Assembly (NCBI RefSeq): GCF_031202265.1
Contig: NZ_CP100604.1
Coordinates: 3,640,501-3,704,500, forward strand
Length of the DNA stretch: 64,000 nt
Reading direction: 5' to 3'
Source of the DNA: Bradyrhizobium sp. Ash2021
GTDB lineage: Bacteria; Pseudomonadota; Alphaproteobacteria; Rhizobiales; Xanthobacteraceae
The notes beneath the pieces are model-generated. The model worked only from the letters and a program-made list of their open reading frames with translations, made no database searches and was not told the origin of the DNA. This document shows, piece after piece, positions 54,309 through 63,448 of the stretch (position 1 is its first letter; every line of letters starts with the position of its first letter). Position numbers and translations under genes: made by a program.

Positions 54309-54824
54309 TCAGTGGCCCATGCACGAATTTTCCGCTTTGGCATAGGCCTCGGTCTTGTCTTCGTGCTTCGCCGGACGCACGCGTCCGACGGCATCATTGG
54401 CGCGGGCCCGCAGATAAACGTAGAGGTCATCCATGTAGCAGGCGACATTTGGATTATCGCCGAACGCGGGCATCACGTTCTCCTGCGACGAGGTGACGTT
54501 CTTGCGGCCGCTTGCGACCACGCCGAGGAAGTCGGCATAGCTCATGGTCTTGAGCGAGTCCTTCAACGCCGGCGCATAGGTCGATCCCATTCCGTCGGGG
54601 CCATGGCAGACGTGGCATTCCGAATGATAACGGCGGTAGCCGGAATAGGTGTACCAGTCCACGGTGCCGTCGGCGGCGACCTTGAAGGTCGGGTTGCCTT
54701 CCTTGTCCAGATATTTGCCGTCCTCGGATTTGACGGCGGCCAGATCGGCCGCGTCTTCAGCGAAGACAGTTTTTCCTGATGCCGCGAGGATGATCGCAGC
54801 AGCCACAAACCAGATGTTACGCAA
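54309..54824 (-). CDS. xoxG: Cytochrome c, electron acceptor of XoxF (XoxG-like)
   Basis: Periplasmic monohaem cytochrome of about 171 residues with a signal peptide (AAAIILAASGKTVFA, residues 8-22) and haem motif CHVCH at 70-74. A methionine ligand is likely in NVMPAFGDNPNV. It would accept electrons from XoxF and pass them to the terminal oxidase. The likely start is a TTG at 54824 with GAGGA seven bases upstream; no ATG gives a signal peptide in frame. The gene lies 74 bases after xoxF on the same strand. Confidence 0.85.
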   Translation of the reverse strand: MRNIWFVAAAIILAASGKTVFAEDAADLAAVKSEDGKYLDKEGNPTFKVAADGTVDWYTYSGYRRYHSECHVCHGPDGMGSTYAPALKDSLKTMSYADFLGVVASGRKNVTSSQENVMPAFGDNPNVACYMDDLYVYLRARANDAVGRVRPAKHEDKTEAYAKAENSCMGH

Positions 54825-54898
54825 GAGCTTGTCCTCGATGTCAGATGGAGAGGAACCGGCGCATGGGAAACCACCCATGCGCCGGAACGAGGTTCAGC

Positions 54899-56704
54899 TC
54901 ACTGCGGCAGCGCGAACACCGTGAGGGCTCCGCCGAGCGCGGTGTAGTTGCTCAGCGCAGCGTAACCACCGACAGCACCGAGGCCCGCGGTCGGATCGGT
55001 CAGACCGGCCGCAAGGCCGATACCCGCCCAGCCGCCGACGCCGGACAACACGGCCACATACTGCCGTCCGCCCTGCTCATAGGTCGTGACGTTGCCGATG
55101 ATCCCGGACGGGGTCTTGAACTTGTACAGTTCCTTGCCCGTCTTGGCATCGACCGCCTTCAGGTAGCCTTCCAGCGTGCCGTAGAACACCACGCCGCCGG
55201 CGGTCGCGAGTGCTCCCGACCAGACCGAGAACTGCTCCTTGTTCGACCATGCGATCTTGCCGGTCTTGCCATCCCAGGCAATGAAGTTGCCCATGTTGGT
55301 TTCGCCGGGAGGCGGATACATCGACAGCGTCGCCCCGACATAGGGCTGGCCGGCGGTGTAGCTCACCTTGAACGGCTCATAGTCCATGCAGACGTGGTTG
55401 GTCGGCACGTAGAACAGCTGCGTGTCCGGAGAGTAGGCTGCCGGCTGCTCGTCCTTGGAGCCGAGCGCGGCCGGGCAGATACCCTTGTTGTTGTGGTCCT
55501 CGCCCTGCTTGTCGGTCGAGTACGCATCGACAACCTTCGGACGGCCATAGGTCGGCGAGTTCTTGTCCATGTCGACGCCGGAGGTCCAGTTGACCTTCGG
55601 ATCGTACTTGTCGGCAACCAGCAATTCGCCGGTGGCGCGGTCGAGCGTATAGCCGAGGCCGTTACGATCGAAATGCGTCAGCAGCTTGCGCGGGGCGCCG
55701 CCGACCGTCTGATCACTGAGGATCATTTCGTTGACGCCGTCATAATCCCATTCGTCGTGGGGCGTCATCTGATAGACCCACTTGGCCATGCCGGTGTCCG
55801 GATCACGCGCCCAGATCGTCATCGACCATTTGTTGTCGCCGGGACGCTGTTTGGGATTCCAGGTCGAGGGATTGCCCGATCCGTAGTAGACCAGGTTGAG
55901 CGCGGGATCGTAGGAGGTCCAGCCCCAGGTGGCGCCGCCGCCGATCTTCCACTGATCGCCTTGCCAGGTCTTCAGGCTGGAATCCTTGCCGACCGGCTTG
56001 CCGAGTGCGGTGGTCTTCTCGGGGTCGACCAGGATCTGGTCATCCGGTCCTTCCGAGAACGCCCGCCAGACCTGCTTGCCGGTCTTGATGTCATAGGCGG
56101 TCATATGCGCCTGGACGCCGAACTCACCGCCGGAAATCCCGACCAGCACCTTGTCCTTGACCACCATCGGCGCCGAGGTTCCGGTCTCGCCCTTGCTGGG
56201 ATCGCCGTTCTTGGCGGTCCATACCACCTGGCCGGTCTTGGCATCCAGCGCAACCAGGGTGGTGTCGGCCTGATGCAGGAAGATCTTGCCGTCGCCATAG
56301 GCAACGCCACGGTTGACGGTGTCGCAGCACATCACCGGAATGACGTTCGGATCCTGCTTGGGTTCGTACTTCCAGACGATCTGGTTGTCCTTGGAAAGGT
56401 CAAGAGCATAGACCTTGTTGGGGAACGGGGTGTGGACGTACATCATGTTACCGATGATCAGCGGCCCACCTTCGTGGCCGCGCAGCACGCCGGTCGAGAA
56501 GGTCCAGGCGACCTGCAGCTTGCCGACATTGGCCGCGTTGATCTGGTTGAGCTTGGAGTAGCGCGTATTGGCGTAGTCACCCGTCGGCATGACCCAGCCC
56601 TTGGGGTCCTGCGACATCTTGTTGAGTTCTTCGTTGGCTGTAGCGCTTCCTGCGGCGAACGCCGCCATCGCGCCAAGACCGGTCGCAAATAGCACCTTGC
56701 GCAT
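54899..56704 (-). CDS. xoxF: Lanthanide-dependent methanol dehydrogenase
   Basis: Periplasmic PQQ enzyme of 601 residues, the length of XoxF from Methylorubrum. It has a signal peptide to about residue 24 (AGSATANEE), vicinal Cys126-Cys127 (MCCDTVNRG) that ring the cofactor, and catalytic Asp320 followed by Asp322 (HDEWDYDG), the lanthanide ligand that replaces Ala of calcium-type MxaF. No mxaI, mxaG or mxaJ-type genes surround it. It oxidises methanol, and often formaldehyde, in the periplasm. GGGAGGA lies seven bases before the ATG. It leads the operon with the cytochrome, formaldehyde dehydrogenase and gfa genes. Confidence 0.95.
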   Translation of the reverse strand: MRKVLFATGLGAMAAFAAGSATANEELNKMSQDPKGWVMPTGDYANTRYSKLNQINAANVGKLQVAWTFSTGVLRGHEGGPLIIGNMMYVHTPFPNKVYALDLSKDNQIVWKYEPKQDPNVIPVMCCDTVNRGVAYGDGKIFLHQADTTLVALDAKTGQVVWTAKNGDPSKGETGTSAPMVVKDKVLVGISGGEFGVQAHMTAYDIKTGKQVWRAFSEGPDDQILVDPEKTTALGKPVGKDSSLKTWQGDQWKIGGGATWGWTSYDPALNLVYYGSGNPSTWNPKQRPGDNKWSMTIWARDPDTGMAKWVYQMTPHDEWDYDGVNEMILSDQTVGGAPRKLLTHFDRNGLGYTLDRATGELLVADKYDPKVNWTSGVDMDKNSPTYGRPKVVDAYSTDKQGEDHNNKGICPAALGSKDEQPAAYSPDTQLFYVPTNHVCMDYEPFKVSYTAGQPYVGATLSMYPPPGETNMGNFIAWDGKTGKIAWSNKEQFSVWSGALATAGGVVFYGTLEGYLKAVDAKTGKELYKFKTPSGIIGNVTTYEQGGRQYVAVLSGVGGWAGIGLAAGLTDPTAGLGAVGGYAALSNYTALGGALTVFALPQ

Positions 56705-56782
56705 CGTCAAATCCTCCCAGTTATGAGCTGTGGGTTTCCGCGGAGCGGCCCAGTTCTTCTATTTTCTTGGTTCATATCCCTA

Positions 56783-56800
56783 TCCCGTTCGAAAACGGGA
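56783..56800. promoter_or_regulatory. Palindrome upstream of xoxF
   Basis: TCCCGTT-CGAA-AACGGGA, perfect 7-bp arms, 79-96 bases upstream of the xoxF start. It is probably an operator or a leader structure. Confidence 0.5.
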
Positions 56801-56812
56801 AACTTGCCCAAG

Positions 56813-56839
56813 AGCGAAGCCGGTTTGCTCGTAAGCGAA
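56813..56839. promoter_or_regulatory. AGCGAA direct repeats upstream of xoxF
   Basis: AGCGAA at 56813 and 56834, in the same direction and 21 bases apart (two helical turns), with CCAAG or GTA before them. Similar motifs precede the second xox-type operon (61206, 61212) and the small secreted gene at the right edge (63841, 63858). AraC proteins typically bind such direct repeats, and an araC gene is adjacent. Confidence 0.4.
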
Positions 56840-56914
56840 ACCAGACGAACTATTTAGCTTTCGGCTATGGATTTTGCTGGCGGCGCCTCCACCCCGCGCG
56901 ATGCGGCAGCGTTC

Positions 56915-56928
56915 TGGAGCGTGCTCCA
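56915..56928. promoter_or_regulatory. Palindrome between xoxF and araC
   Basis: TGGAGC-GT-GCTCCA in the 410-base divergent space. It is a candidate binding site; no further structure is recognised in the rest of that space. Confidence 0.4.
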
Positions 56929-57114
56929 AACGCGCAGCCCGCGGTTAGGTTCCCCTTGACGGGGCCGAAACTAAGTCGGAGGATTATCAAATGGATACCG
57001 GGACGGAATCTGCTCAAACCCCAAGACCGCTTTAAATTGAGATAAATGACGCTTCACCGTGATCGCGCTCATGTGGCGCGCCTCACGTTCTGATCTCGAA
57101 TCGGTGGCTGGCTA

Positions 57115-58083
57115 ATGTCTGATACAGTCCGTTCACTCAGCACCTCCGGATTGGCGCCGAAGCAGCAGATCCAATGTTGGACAGATGCGCTGACCGATCT
57201 TTGCGGTCACTTTGACGTCGATCCGATGGAGGCGTCGTCGTTCGAAGGACGGGTCAACTATACGACTGTTTCGAAGTTGAAGCTCTGTCAGATCGAGGCG
57301 AGCCAGCACCGGATCGCGCATACCATTTCGCGGGCACGCTTAAGCGAACATCCCTACGTCAAGATCCTGTTCCAGACCCACGGAATTTCCTACTTCGAAC
57401 AGAATGGCCGCCAGATCGTGGTGATGCCGGGCGATTGCCTCGCCTACGATGTATCCTGCCCGCATACCATCGTCAGTCCGGCCCACACGCGGCATGAAGT
57501 CGTCATCGTGCCGAAGGAGCTGCTGCTGGAGCGCGGCTTCCGTTTGTCGAAGATGTCGGCGTGCAAGCTTTCGGCGCGCACCGGCACCGGCCGCATTGCC
57601 CATGACTTCGTGCATGCCGTGTTCGACGAGGCGACCAAGCTGTCACCGAACAACGCCGCCGGCGTCGCCGATTCGCTGATCGATCTGCTGCTGTTGCCGC
57701 TGCGCGAGGCCGACACGATGTTCGATCGTGTCGGTCCCGAGGCGATGTATGTGCGGGCGCAGGGCTTCATCCGCGAACATCTGCGCGATCCGGATCTGAC
57801 CATCGATCAGATATCCGCGGCCCTGGGCTGCACCAAGCGCTACCTGCACATGCTGTTCAGCGACCGCGGCATGACCGTCAGCGACTATATCTGGCAGACA
57901 AGGCTGCAGAACTGCCGCCACGAGCTGGAGACGCAGGCCGGAAAGACGATCACGGACGTCGCATTCTCCTGGGGCTTTTCGAGCTCATCCCATTTCAGCC
58001 GCGTCTTCCGCAAATATTTTGGATTTGTTCCCTCTGCCATCCACAAGGCGCAGCACGCCGGCCTGTCGCCGGAAGTTCCCTAG
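57115..58083 (+). CDS. AraC family regulator, probable xox regulator
   Basis: Regulator of 322 residues with an N-terminal AraC-binding-2-type cupin domain (about 30-190) and a C-terminal pair of helix-turn-helices (about 215-312: LTIDQISAALGCTKRYLHMLF, then TITDVAFSWGFSSSSHFSRVF). It is divergent from xoxF with 410 bases between starts. It is also convergent with the PQQ dehydrogenase operon end. The position suggests control of methanol or lanthanide-dependent genes; that is inference. No strong ribosome site precedes the ATG. A perfect palindrome, GTTCCCTAGGGAAC, spans its stop codon (58075-58088). Confidence 0.85.
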   Translation: MSDTVRSLSTSGLAPKQQIQCWTDALTDLCGHFDVDPMEASSFEGRVNYTTVSKLKLCQIEASQHRIAHTISRARLSEHPYVKILFQTHGISYFEQNGRQIVVMPGDCLAYDVSCPHTIVSPAHTRHEVVIVPKELLLERGFRLSKMSACKLSARTGTGRIAHDFVHAVFDEATKLSPNNAAGVADSLIDLLLLPLREADTMFDRVGPEAMYVRAQGFIREHLRDPDLTIDQISAALGCTKRYLHMLFSDRGMTVSDYIWQTRLQNCRHELETQAGKTITDVAFSWGFSSSSHFSRVFRKYFGFVPSAIHKAQHAGLSPEVP

Positions 58084-58159
58084 GGAACGGGATATCCGCT
58101 CCGCGTGCATGAGGTTTGCGGCAACCGCCGCGCCGTAGAATGCCGCGACTGATCCGCCC

Positions 58160-59092
58160 TCACTTCTGAAGTATCTTCAGCCAGACATCGCCGAGAATGA
58201 TCGGCTCGCGGGGGGCGAGGTAGGTGAGGCCCGCCGTCCCGGCAAACTCAGCGATGGTTCCTGCGCCCTGCAAATCGGAAAGCGCCTTGTTGACCTCGGC
58301 AAGCAGAGTGGGGTCGCTGGCGAGGCCGACATAGCCGCGATTGACGCCGATTGGATAATAATATCCGGAGCCGACAAGTTTGGTCTCGGGATGCGCGGCG
58401 CGATAGGCGTCGAACCGGCGCAAGTCGAGCAGGCTCGCATCGAAATCACCGCGGTCGGCGGCGCCGAGCAGGTCGTCGCGGCCCGGGACCAGATGCGTGA
58501 TGTCGTCGATCAGCCGTCCCTTGTCGAACGTCATCAGGATGGCGTCGCCAAGCGTTCCGCTTTCGATGGCGATGCGAAGTCCGGCAAGGTCGCCGACATC
58601 AGTGATTCTGCGGTCGCGCGCCTTGGGACCGAGGACGACCGTCAGCGGCGAATAGATATAGGGCTGGCTCGGCGCGAGCACGCCGATCGGAATCCGCCGC
58701 TTGCGATCGGGCGGGGTGATGCCCTCGAAATCGGGTAGCTTTGCGGTCTTGACGCCGGGCGCCACCAGCGAGTCCCTGGTGAAGGCATAGCTGCCGACCA
58801 GCGCGCAGCGGCCGTCCGAGAGCAGCGCATTGGCTTCGAGCGCAGGGCTCGAATCCTCGTCAAGCTTGCTTTCGAACCACTGAATTTTGAGCGGCCGGCC
58901 GAGCCGGTCGGCAATCGCCTGGGCCAGCGCGACATCGAACCCGCTGTCCGGTTGGCCGCGATGATGCGCCGAAAGCGGAGGCAGGTCTTCGTCGAGACAG
59001 ACTTTCAACGGCTCATCGGCTGCGCGTGCGGCCGTCATGGCCGTCACGCTAAGCAGAAGCACCGCTGCAGATGCCGCAAGCCAGGCCCTCAT
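58160..59092 (-). CDS. Periplasmic substrate-binding-like protein (XoxJ/MoxJ-like)
   Basis: Exported protein of 310 residues with a signal peptide to about 24 (TAMTAARAADEPL) and the type II periplasmic-binding fold of family 3 receptors: LKVCLDEDLPPLSAHH, GFDVALAQAIADRLGRPLKI and RRFDAYRAAHPETKL. It has no transporter partner. Lone binding-fold proteins beside PQQ dehydrogenases and cytochrome c genes are called MxaJ or XoxJ and are thought to help mature or activate the enzyme. Its ATG overlaps the cytochrome stop (ATGA). The open frame further upstream is the cytochrome region. Confidence 0.85.
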   Translation of the reverse strand: MRAWLAASAAVLLLSVTAMTAARAADEPLKVCLDEDLPPLSAHHRGQPDSGFDVALAQAIADRLGRPLKIQWFESKLDEDSSPALEANALLSDGRCALVGSYAFTRDSLVAPGVKTAKLPDFEGITPPDRKRRIPIGVLAPSQPYIYSPLTVVLGPKARDRRITDVGDLAGLRIAIESGTLGDAILMTFDKGRLIDDITHLVPGRDDLLGAADRGDFDASLLDLRRFDAYRAAHPETKLVGSGYYYPIGVNRGYVGLASDPTLLAEVNKALSDLQGAGTIAEFAGTAGLTYLAPREPIILGDVWLKILQK

Positions 59093-59439
59093 GGATTCCT
59101 CCGGCTCGCTACAAAGGCCCAGATATCGGCGATCTGGTCTTCGCTCAGAATATCGCCCCAAGGCGGCATCTTACCATTCTTGCCCTGTTTGACCGTGGTG
59201 ACGAAGCGCATCCTGTCGTCCGGAAATGTGCGCAAGTCCGGCGTGATCGTGCCGGAGTTGACCATATTGGGGCCATGGCAGTGCGAGCAATTCTGGGCAT
59301 AGGTTCTCTTGCCCAGATCGATTTGTGCCTGATCGCCGCCTGCCTGTTGTGCGGCAACCGGCATCGTCATTTGCGCGACAGCAGTCGCCGCGACGGCGGC
59401 GAAATACGCCACCGTCCGCTTGGATACTCTCTTCGTCAC
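59089..59439 (-). CDS. Cytochrome c of the second PQQ dehydrogenase operon
   Basis: Periplasmic cytochrome of 116 residues with signal AAVAATAVAQMTMPVAAQ (about 14-31), haem motif CSHCH at 51-55 and a likely Met ligand in GKMPPWGD. The start is a GTG at 59439, 13 bases after the dehydrogenase stop; no ATG fits. It should take electrons from the PQQ dehydrogenase upstream and is coupled to the XoxJ-like gene by an ATGA overlap. Confidence 0.83.
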   Translation of the reverse strand: MTKRVSKRTVAYFAAVAATAVAQMTMPVAAQQAGGDQAQIDLGKRTYAQNCSHCHGPNMVNSGTITPDLRTFPDDRMRFVTTVKQGKNGKMPPWGDILSEDQIADIWAFVASRRNP

Positions 59440-59452
59440 GTGCGATCCGCGC

Positions 59453-61123
59453 TCAGTTCTTGACCGCGAAGACCCACAATGACCCGCCGGTCGGCACTTT
59501 GGCCAGCCGTTCGTCGCCGGAGAACAGCGAATAGACGCCGCCGTAGCCGCTGGAGACCGCGACATACTGCACACCGTCCTGCTGCCAAGTCACCGGCTGT
59601 CCTTCGATGCCGGAACCGGTCTGGAAGCTCCACAGCTTCTTACCGCTGTCGGCGTCGAAGGCTTCAAATTCGCCGGTCAGCTGACCGGAGAACACGACCC
59701 CGCCGGCCGTCGACATCACGCCGGAGAAACGCGGGATGGCGCTCGGCGCTTCCCATTTGGTCTTCCCGGTCATGGGATCGATGGCCTTGAGATGCCCGCG
59801 CGGTTCATCGCCTTGCGGCCATTCCCACAGATCGGTCAGATCCATGCCGAGATAGAATTCGCCTTGCTTGTAGGTTGCGGGTTCGGTCTTGTAGTGGCCG
59901 CCGAAGGCCAGCGTATTGGCGTAGGCGAGTCCGGTCTGCGGATTGAACGACATCGGTTCCCAATTCTTGCCGCCGAGGATCGACGGATACACCACGACCT
60001 TTTTGCCGTCGCGCGCATCCTTGGTGACGTCGGTCTCGATCGGACGGCCGGTCTTCATGTCGATACCGGACGCCCAATTGACCTTCACGTAGGGATTAGC
60101 CGCGAGCAGTTTTCCGTTGGTGCGGTCGAGCACGTAGAAGAAGCCGTTGCGATTGGCATCCATCAGCACCTTGGTCGGTTTGCCCTCGATGGTCATGTCG
60201 GCGAGCACCATCTCGGCGACCGCGTCGTAGTCGAACGGATTGTTCGGCGAGAACTGATAGTGCCATTTGGTCTTGCCGGTCCTCGGGTCGAGCGCGAGGA
60301 CGGAGCAGGTGAAGAGGTTGTCACCGGGACGTACCGCCGAATTGAACGGTCCGGGATTGCCGATGCCCCAATAGACCGTGTTCAGCTCGGGATCGTAGGA
60401 GCCGGTGATCCAGGTCGACCCGCCGCCGAGTTTCCAGGTGTCACCCTTCCAGGTGTCGCCGCCGGGTTCATCCGGACTTGGAATCGTATGGGTACGCCAC
60501 AGATGCTTGCCCGTCGCCGGATCCCACCCGTCGATGAAGCCGCGGGTGCCGAACTCCGCGCCGGAGATGCCGGTCAGGATGACGCCGTCGGCGACCAGCG
60601 GCGCCACCGTCATCGAATAGCCTTCCTTGATCTCGGCCGCCTTCTGACGCCAAAGTTCCTTGCCGGTCTTGGCATCGAGCGCGATGACGTTGGCGTCGAG
60701 CGTGGTGCGGAACAGTTTGCCATCGAAAATGGCGGCGCCGCGGTTGATGATGCCGCAACATGTGAGGCGCGGCGTCTCCGGGGGATACTCGACCTTGGTC
60801 TTCCAGATCTGCTTGCCGGTCTTGACATCGACCGCCATCGTGGCGGCGTGGGTGGTAACGTAGAGAACGCCCTGATAAACCAGCGGCTGCGACTCCTCGC
60901 TGCGGTCATCGGCGTAACTGTAGTTCCAGACTGGAACGAGATTCTTGGCGTTATCCTTGTTGATCTGCGTCAGCGGACTGTACCGCTGCAGATTATAGCC
61001 CATGCCGTAGTTGAGGACGTTGGCTGTATCGGTCGCACCCTTGACCAACTGATCATTGGTCTGAGCGTTCGCACCGAATGGCGCGAGAATGGCAAGGCTG
61101 GCGACAAGCGCGAGGCGTTTCAT
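59453..61123 (-). CDS. PQQ-dependent alcohol dehydrogenase, lanthanide-type (second operon)
   Basis: Periplasmic quinoprotein of 556 residues with a signal peptide to about 20 (LAPFGANAQ), vicinal Cys122-Cys123 (LTCCGIINRG), and catalytic Asp298 followed by Asp300 (PFDYDAV), the lanthanide signature. It is shorter than XoxF and lacks its C-terminal glycine-rich extension, so it is closer to the ethanol-dehydrogenase-like (ExaA/PedH) branch by pattern. It forms an operon with the cytochrome c and XoxJ-like genes. A longer-chain alcohol or an aldehyde is a likely substrate. No strong ribosome site other than GGGAGG about eight bases before the ATG. Confidence 0.9.
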   Translation of the reverse strand: MKRLALVASLAILAPFGANAQTNDQLVKGATDTANVLNYGMGYNLQRYSPLTQINKDNAKNLVPVWNYSYADDRSEESQPLVYQGVLYVTTHAATMAVDVKTGKQIWKTKVEYPPETPRLTCCGIINRGAAIFDGKLFRTTLDANVIALDAKTGKELWRQKAAEIKEGYSMTVAPLVADGVILTGISGAEFGTRGFIDGWDPATGKHLWRTHTIPSPDEPGGDTWKGDTWKLGGGSTWITGSYDPELNTVYWGIGNPGPFNSAVRPGDNLFTCSVLALDPRTGKTKWHYQFSPNNPFDYDAVAEMVLADMTIEGKPTKVLMDANRNGFFYVLDRTNGKLLAANPYVKVNWASGIDMKTGRPIETDVTKDARDGKKVVVYPSILGGKNWEPMSFNPQTGLAYANTLAFGGHYKTEPATYKQGEFYLGMDLTDLWEWPQGDEPRGHLKAIDPMTGKTKWEAPSAIPRFSGVMSTAGGVVFSGQLTGEFEAFDADSGKKLWSFQTGSGIEGQPVTWQQDGVQYVAVSSGYGGVYSLFSGDERLAKVPTGGSLWVFAVKN

Positions 61124-61260
61124 TCATTCCCTCCCAGATTTTTGCGCGCCTATGCTGACGCTGCGCGCCAACAATCTTCCCGAAAGGTGAAAGCGTCAAT
61201 ACGCAAGCGAAAGCGAAATGCGATTGCGACCCGATGTGGGATACCAGATTGCTGGTACAA

Positions 61261-61277
61261 CCTGCGGTACTCGCAGG
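61261..61277 (+). promoter_or_regulatory. Leader hairpin 1 before the secreted CCGEAD protein gene
   Basis: CCTGCG-GTACT-CGCAGG followed by CTTTTGCTC, terminator-like, in the 289-base divergent gap. No gene ends before it on this strand, so it may attenuate the downstream gene. Confidence 0.45.
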
Positions 61278-61314
61278 CTTTTGCTCCCGCGAGCACCGGA
61301 TCAGGCCGACTCAG

Positions 61315-61338
61315 GCCACCCAACAATATTTGGGTGGC
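61315..61338 (+). promoter_or_regulatory. Leader hairpin 2 before the secreted CCGEAD protein gene
   Basis: GCCACCCAA-CAATAT-TTGGGTGGC, perfect 9-bp arms, 75 bases upstream of the start codon. Confidence 0.5.
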
Positions 61339-61412
61339 TTATGGGCCTCGCGACTGATTCGCGGCACGAACATTGCTTTGTCTATCTCGCCGGAAAACCA
61401 GGAGCGAGGTGG

Positions 61413-61805
61413 ATGAAGCACATCATCCTTTTTCTCAGTATTTTCGGCTACTTGAATACAAATGTTAGCGCCCGCGATCTCGGCCAATGGGACGCCGTCG
61501 ATCCCTCACTGAAGCAATGGTACCAGGCGCTCATGCAGCCGGACGTTCCAAGTGCGTCATGCTGCGGCGAGGCCGATGCTTACTGGGCTGATGAGGTCCA
61601 TGTCCGCGACGGCAAAACCTATGCGACCATCACCGATGATCGGCCCGATGAACCGCGCGGCCGGCCTCACATCGAGGCCGGAACGGAAATCGAAATCCCG
61701 AACAACAAGCTGAAATGGGATCGATCGAATCCAACCGGCCATGGCATCGTATTCCTGAGCCGCAACAGATACGTGTTTTGCTACGTTCAACCCGGCGGCG
61801 TCTGA
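61413..61805 (+). CDS. Conserved secreted protein with CCGEAD motif, unknown function
   Basis: Exported protein of 130 residues: signal peptide to about 20 (FLSIFGYLNTNVSA), then a compact domain with SCCGEADAYWADEVHV (about 49-64), YATITDDRPDEPRG and KWDRSNPTGHGIVFL, ending FCYVQPGGV. I know this pattern from many uncharacterised alphaproteobacterial proteins. The paired cysteines with a run of acidic residues and the later Cys could form a metal or disulfide site. AGGAG and GGTGG precede the ATG at 61413. It is divergent from the PQQ dehydrogenase operon, which suggests a link to that system, but nothing in the sequence proves it. Confidence 0.75.
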   Translation: MKHIILFLSIFGYLNTNVSARDLGQWDAVDPSLKQWYQALMQPDVPSASCCGEADAYWADEVHVRDGKTYATITDDRPDEPRGRPHIEAGTEIEIPNNKLKWDRSNPTGHGIVFLSRNRYVFCYVQPGGV

Positions 61806-61864
61806 TCGGTCGCGTATCGCGCGCCGTGCCGAATTGATCCGGCGAGTTGACGGTACTCGCCGTT

Positions 61865-63448
61865 TTAACGGCGCGTGCGACAGGCAGCGTTGGCCGCGGC
61901 GGGAATGGCCAGGAAGGTGATGGTCGCCGGCGCGAATGTCAGCGGGCCGGCGGGCGTCCGATCACCGGTGATCTCCGGAAGATCATCCGTTGTGCTCAGC
62001 TCGAGCGCGTGGCCGTTCAGGCGCACGGTGCCGTCGTCCGGCGTTGCCGCATCCAGCGTGTAGCGCTCCGAAGCAGCGTCAAGCCTGAGCACGCGCGCTG
62101 CATCGCGGTCGGTGTTGATCACCAGCAGGCCGACACCATCAGGCGTGCCATGTTGGCAGTGCGCATAGACGTGAAGGCCGGCCTGGATCGGCACGCCGGA
62201 CTCGAGCACGATCGGTCCCATCAGCCGCCGCCACAGCAGCGCGCCCCAGTAATTCGGCCGGGGCGCAAAATTTTTCTCGTCGAGCAGGCCGTAATCGCTG
62301 GCCGCGAGCGTGTTGTGCATCACGATTTGAACGCCGGCCTTCGCCAATCGTCCAAGCTGGTCGAGATATCTGAACGTATCGAGGAATGTGGCGGCGAGGC
62401 GATTGCCGCCGCAGGCGGCTTCCGCGGTCTCGGTCAACCAGATCGGCTTGCCCGGCTGGTAGCGGTCGCGAAGCCGGCGGTAGAAATTCAGCGTCTGGTC
62501 GGTTCGCGCCAGCCATTGTTCCGAAAGCGCACCATCCGAGGGGCGGGTGCCGGTGCATCGTTCGGACGACGCGCCATAGTGATGGTACGAGAAAACATCC
62601 AGGCCGAGCCCGGACGCCGCAAGCAGGCGTGCGGCCGCATCCGTCTCACCCGCCATGCCCGGGCCAAGGATCAGGATGTCAGACGCTTCACGCTTCATGA
62701 ACGAACGGAATATCCTGAAGTCGCGTCCGTAGGCCGCTGCATCATTGCTGGCTGCCGCAACGCCCGGCGCAGCGACGTTCGGTTCGTTCATGAATTCTGC
62801 GGCCGCGATATGGCCTCCGACCGAGGCGGTATAGGCGAGAAGGCGGGACGCCTGATCTGGCGTCCATACGCCGGCCGCGTCGCGGGTGCCCGGGCTGACC
62901 GCGAACGACGTCACGATCGGTGCTCCGACGGCGTGCGAGAAGTCGATCACGCCGCGCCACTGCTGACGGGTCAGATCGCCGTTGAATCCAGCCGGCGGCG
63001 CCGATGGGACCGTGGCCGAATCCGCAAAATAGGTGGCGTTCGCCCAGGTTCCGCTGACACGCAGATAGGCCGGAGCCAGCGCGGCGGCGAGTTTTCGCAG
63101 CCGAGTGTTGGTCAGATCGATCGGTGCACGCTGCGCAAACAGGTCCGAGCCGGCTTCGAAACGATCCGGACCGTACGGCTTCCAGAATCTTCCGCCGGTC
63201 ACTTCGACCATTTCGATGTTGTAGGATTGGAAACGTGCGTCGACCTCGCCGATACGGGTCATGCTTGCAGGTGTGACGGATGGTTCGCCGGCCAGAGTCG
63301 GCGAGCAGACAGGCGCGGTCAGCAACATCGAGATCAGGCCAGCCAGAACTTCAGCACCCGCTCGGCAAATCCTGCGCGCGCAAACTGGTTGCGTCGTCGC
63401 CGGCATCGTCCATTCATTGGCGCTGCGCATTGGCCGGTGCCCGTTCAT
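61865..63448 (-). CDS. GH79-like (heparanase-type) glycoside hydrolase, exported
   Basis: Protein of about 527 residues with a hydrophobic export segment around 30-55 and a TIM-barrel of clan GH-A. The acid/base Glu is in AEFMNEPNVAA. The nucleophile is probably the Glu of IWLTETAEAACGGN, as in GH79 heparanases and beta-glucuronidases (NEPN and ETxxxxGG). A C-terminal beta-sandwich follows (about 420-520). The ATG at 63448 overlaps the stop of the upstream small gene (ATGA), which decides the start; other ATG codons lie downstream. It would cleave a uronic-acid-containing glycan outside the cytoplasm, perhaps a plant or self exopolysaccharide. The substrate is unproven. Confidence 0.72.
   Translation of the reverse strand: MNGHRPMRSANEWTMPATTQPVCARRICRAGAEVLAGLISMLLTAPVCSPTLAGEPSVTPASMTRIGEVDARFQSYNIEMVEVTGGRFWKPYGPDRFEAGSDLFAQRAPIDLTNTRLRKLAAALAPAYLRVSGTWANATYFADSATVPSAPPAGFNGDLTRQQWRGVIDFSHAVGAPIVTSFAVSPGTRDAAGVWTPDQASRLLAYTASVGGHIAAAEFMNEPNVAAPGVAAASNDAAAYGRDFRIFRSFMKREASDILILGPGMAGETDAAARLLAASGLGLDVFSYHHYGASSERCTGTRPSDGALSEQWLARTDQTLNFYRRLRDRYQPGKPIWLTETAEAACGGNRLAATFLDTFRYLDQLGRLAKAGVQIVMHNTLAASDYGLLDEKNFAPRPNYWGALLWRRLMGPIVLESGVPIQAGLHVYAHCQHGTPDGVGLLVINTDRDAARVLRLDAASERYTLDAATPDDGTVRLNGHALELSTTDDLPEITGDRTPAGPLTFAPATITFLAIPAAANAACRTRR

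Noticed and set aside
58075..58088. GTTCCCTAGGGAAC as terminator of the araC gene
   Set aside because: The palindrome spans the stop codon and has no T run or loop, so it cannot be a normal terminator.
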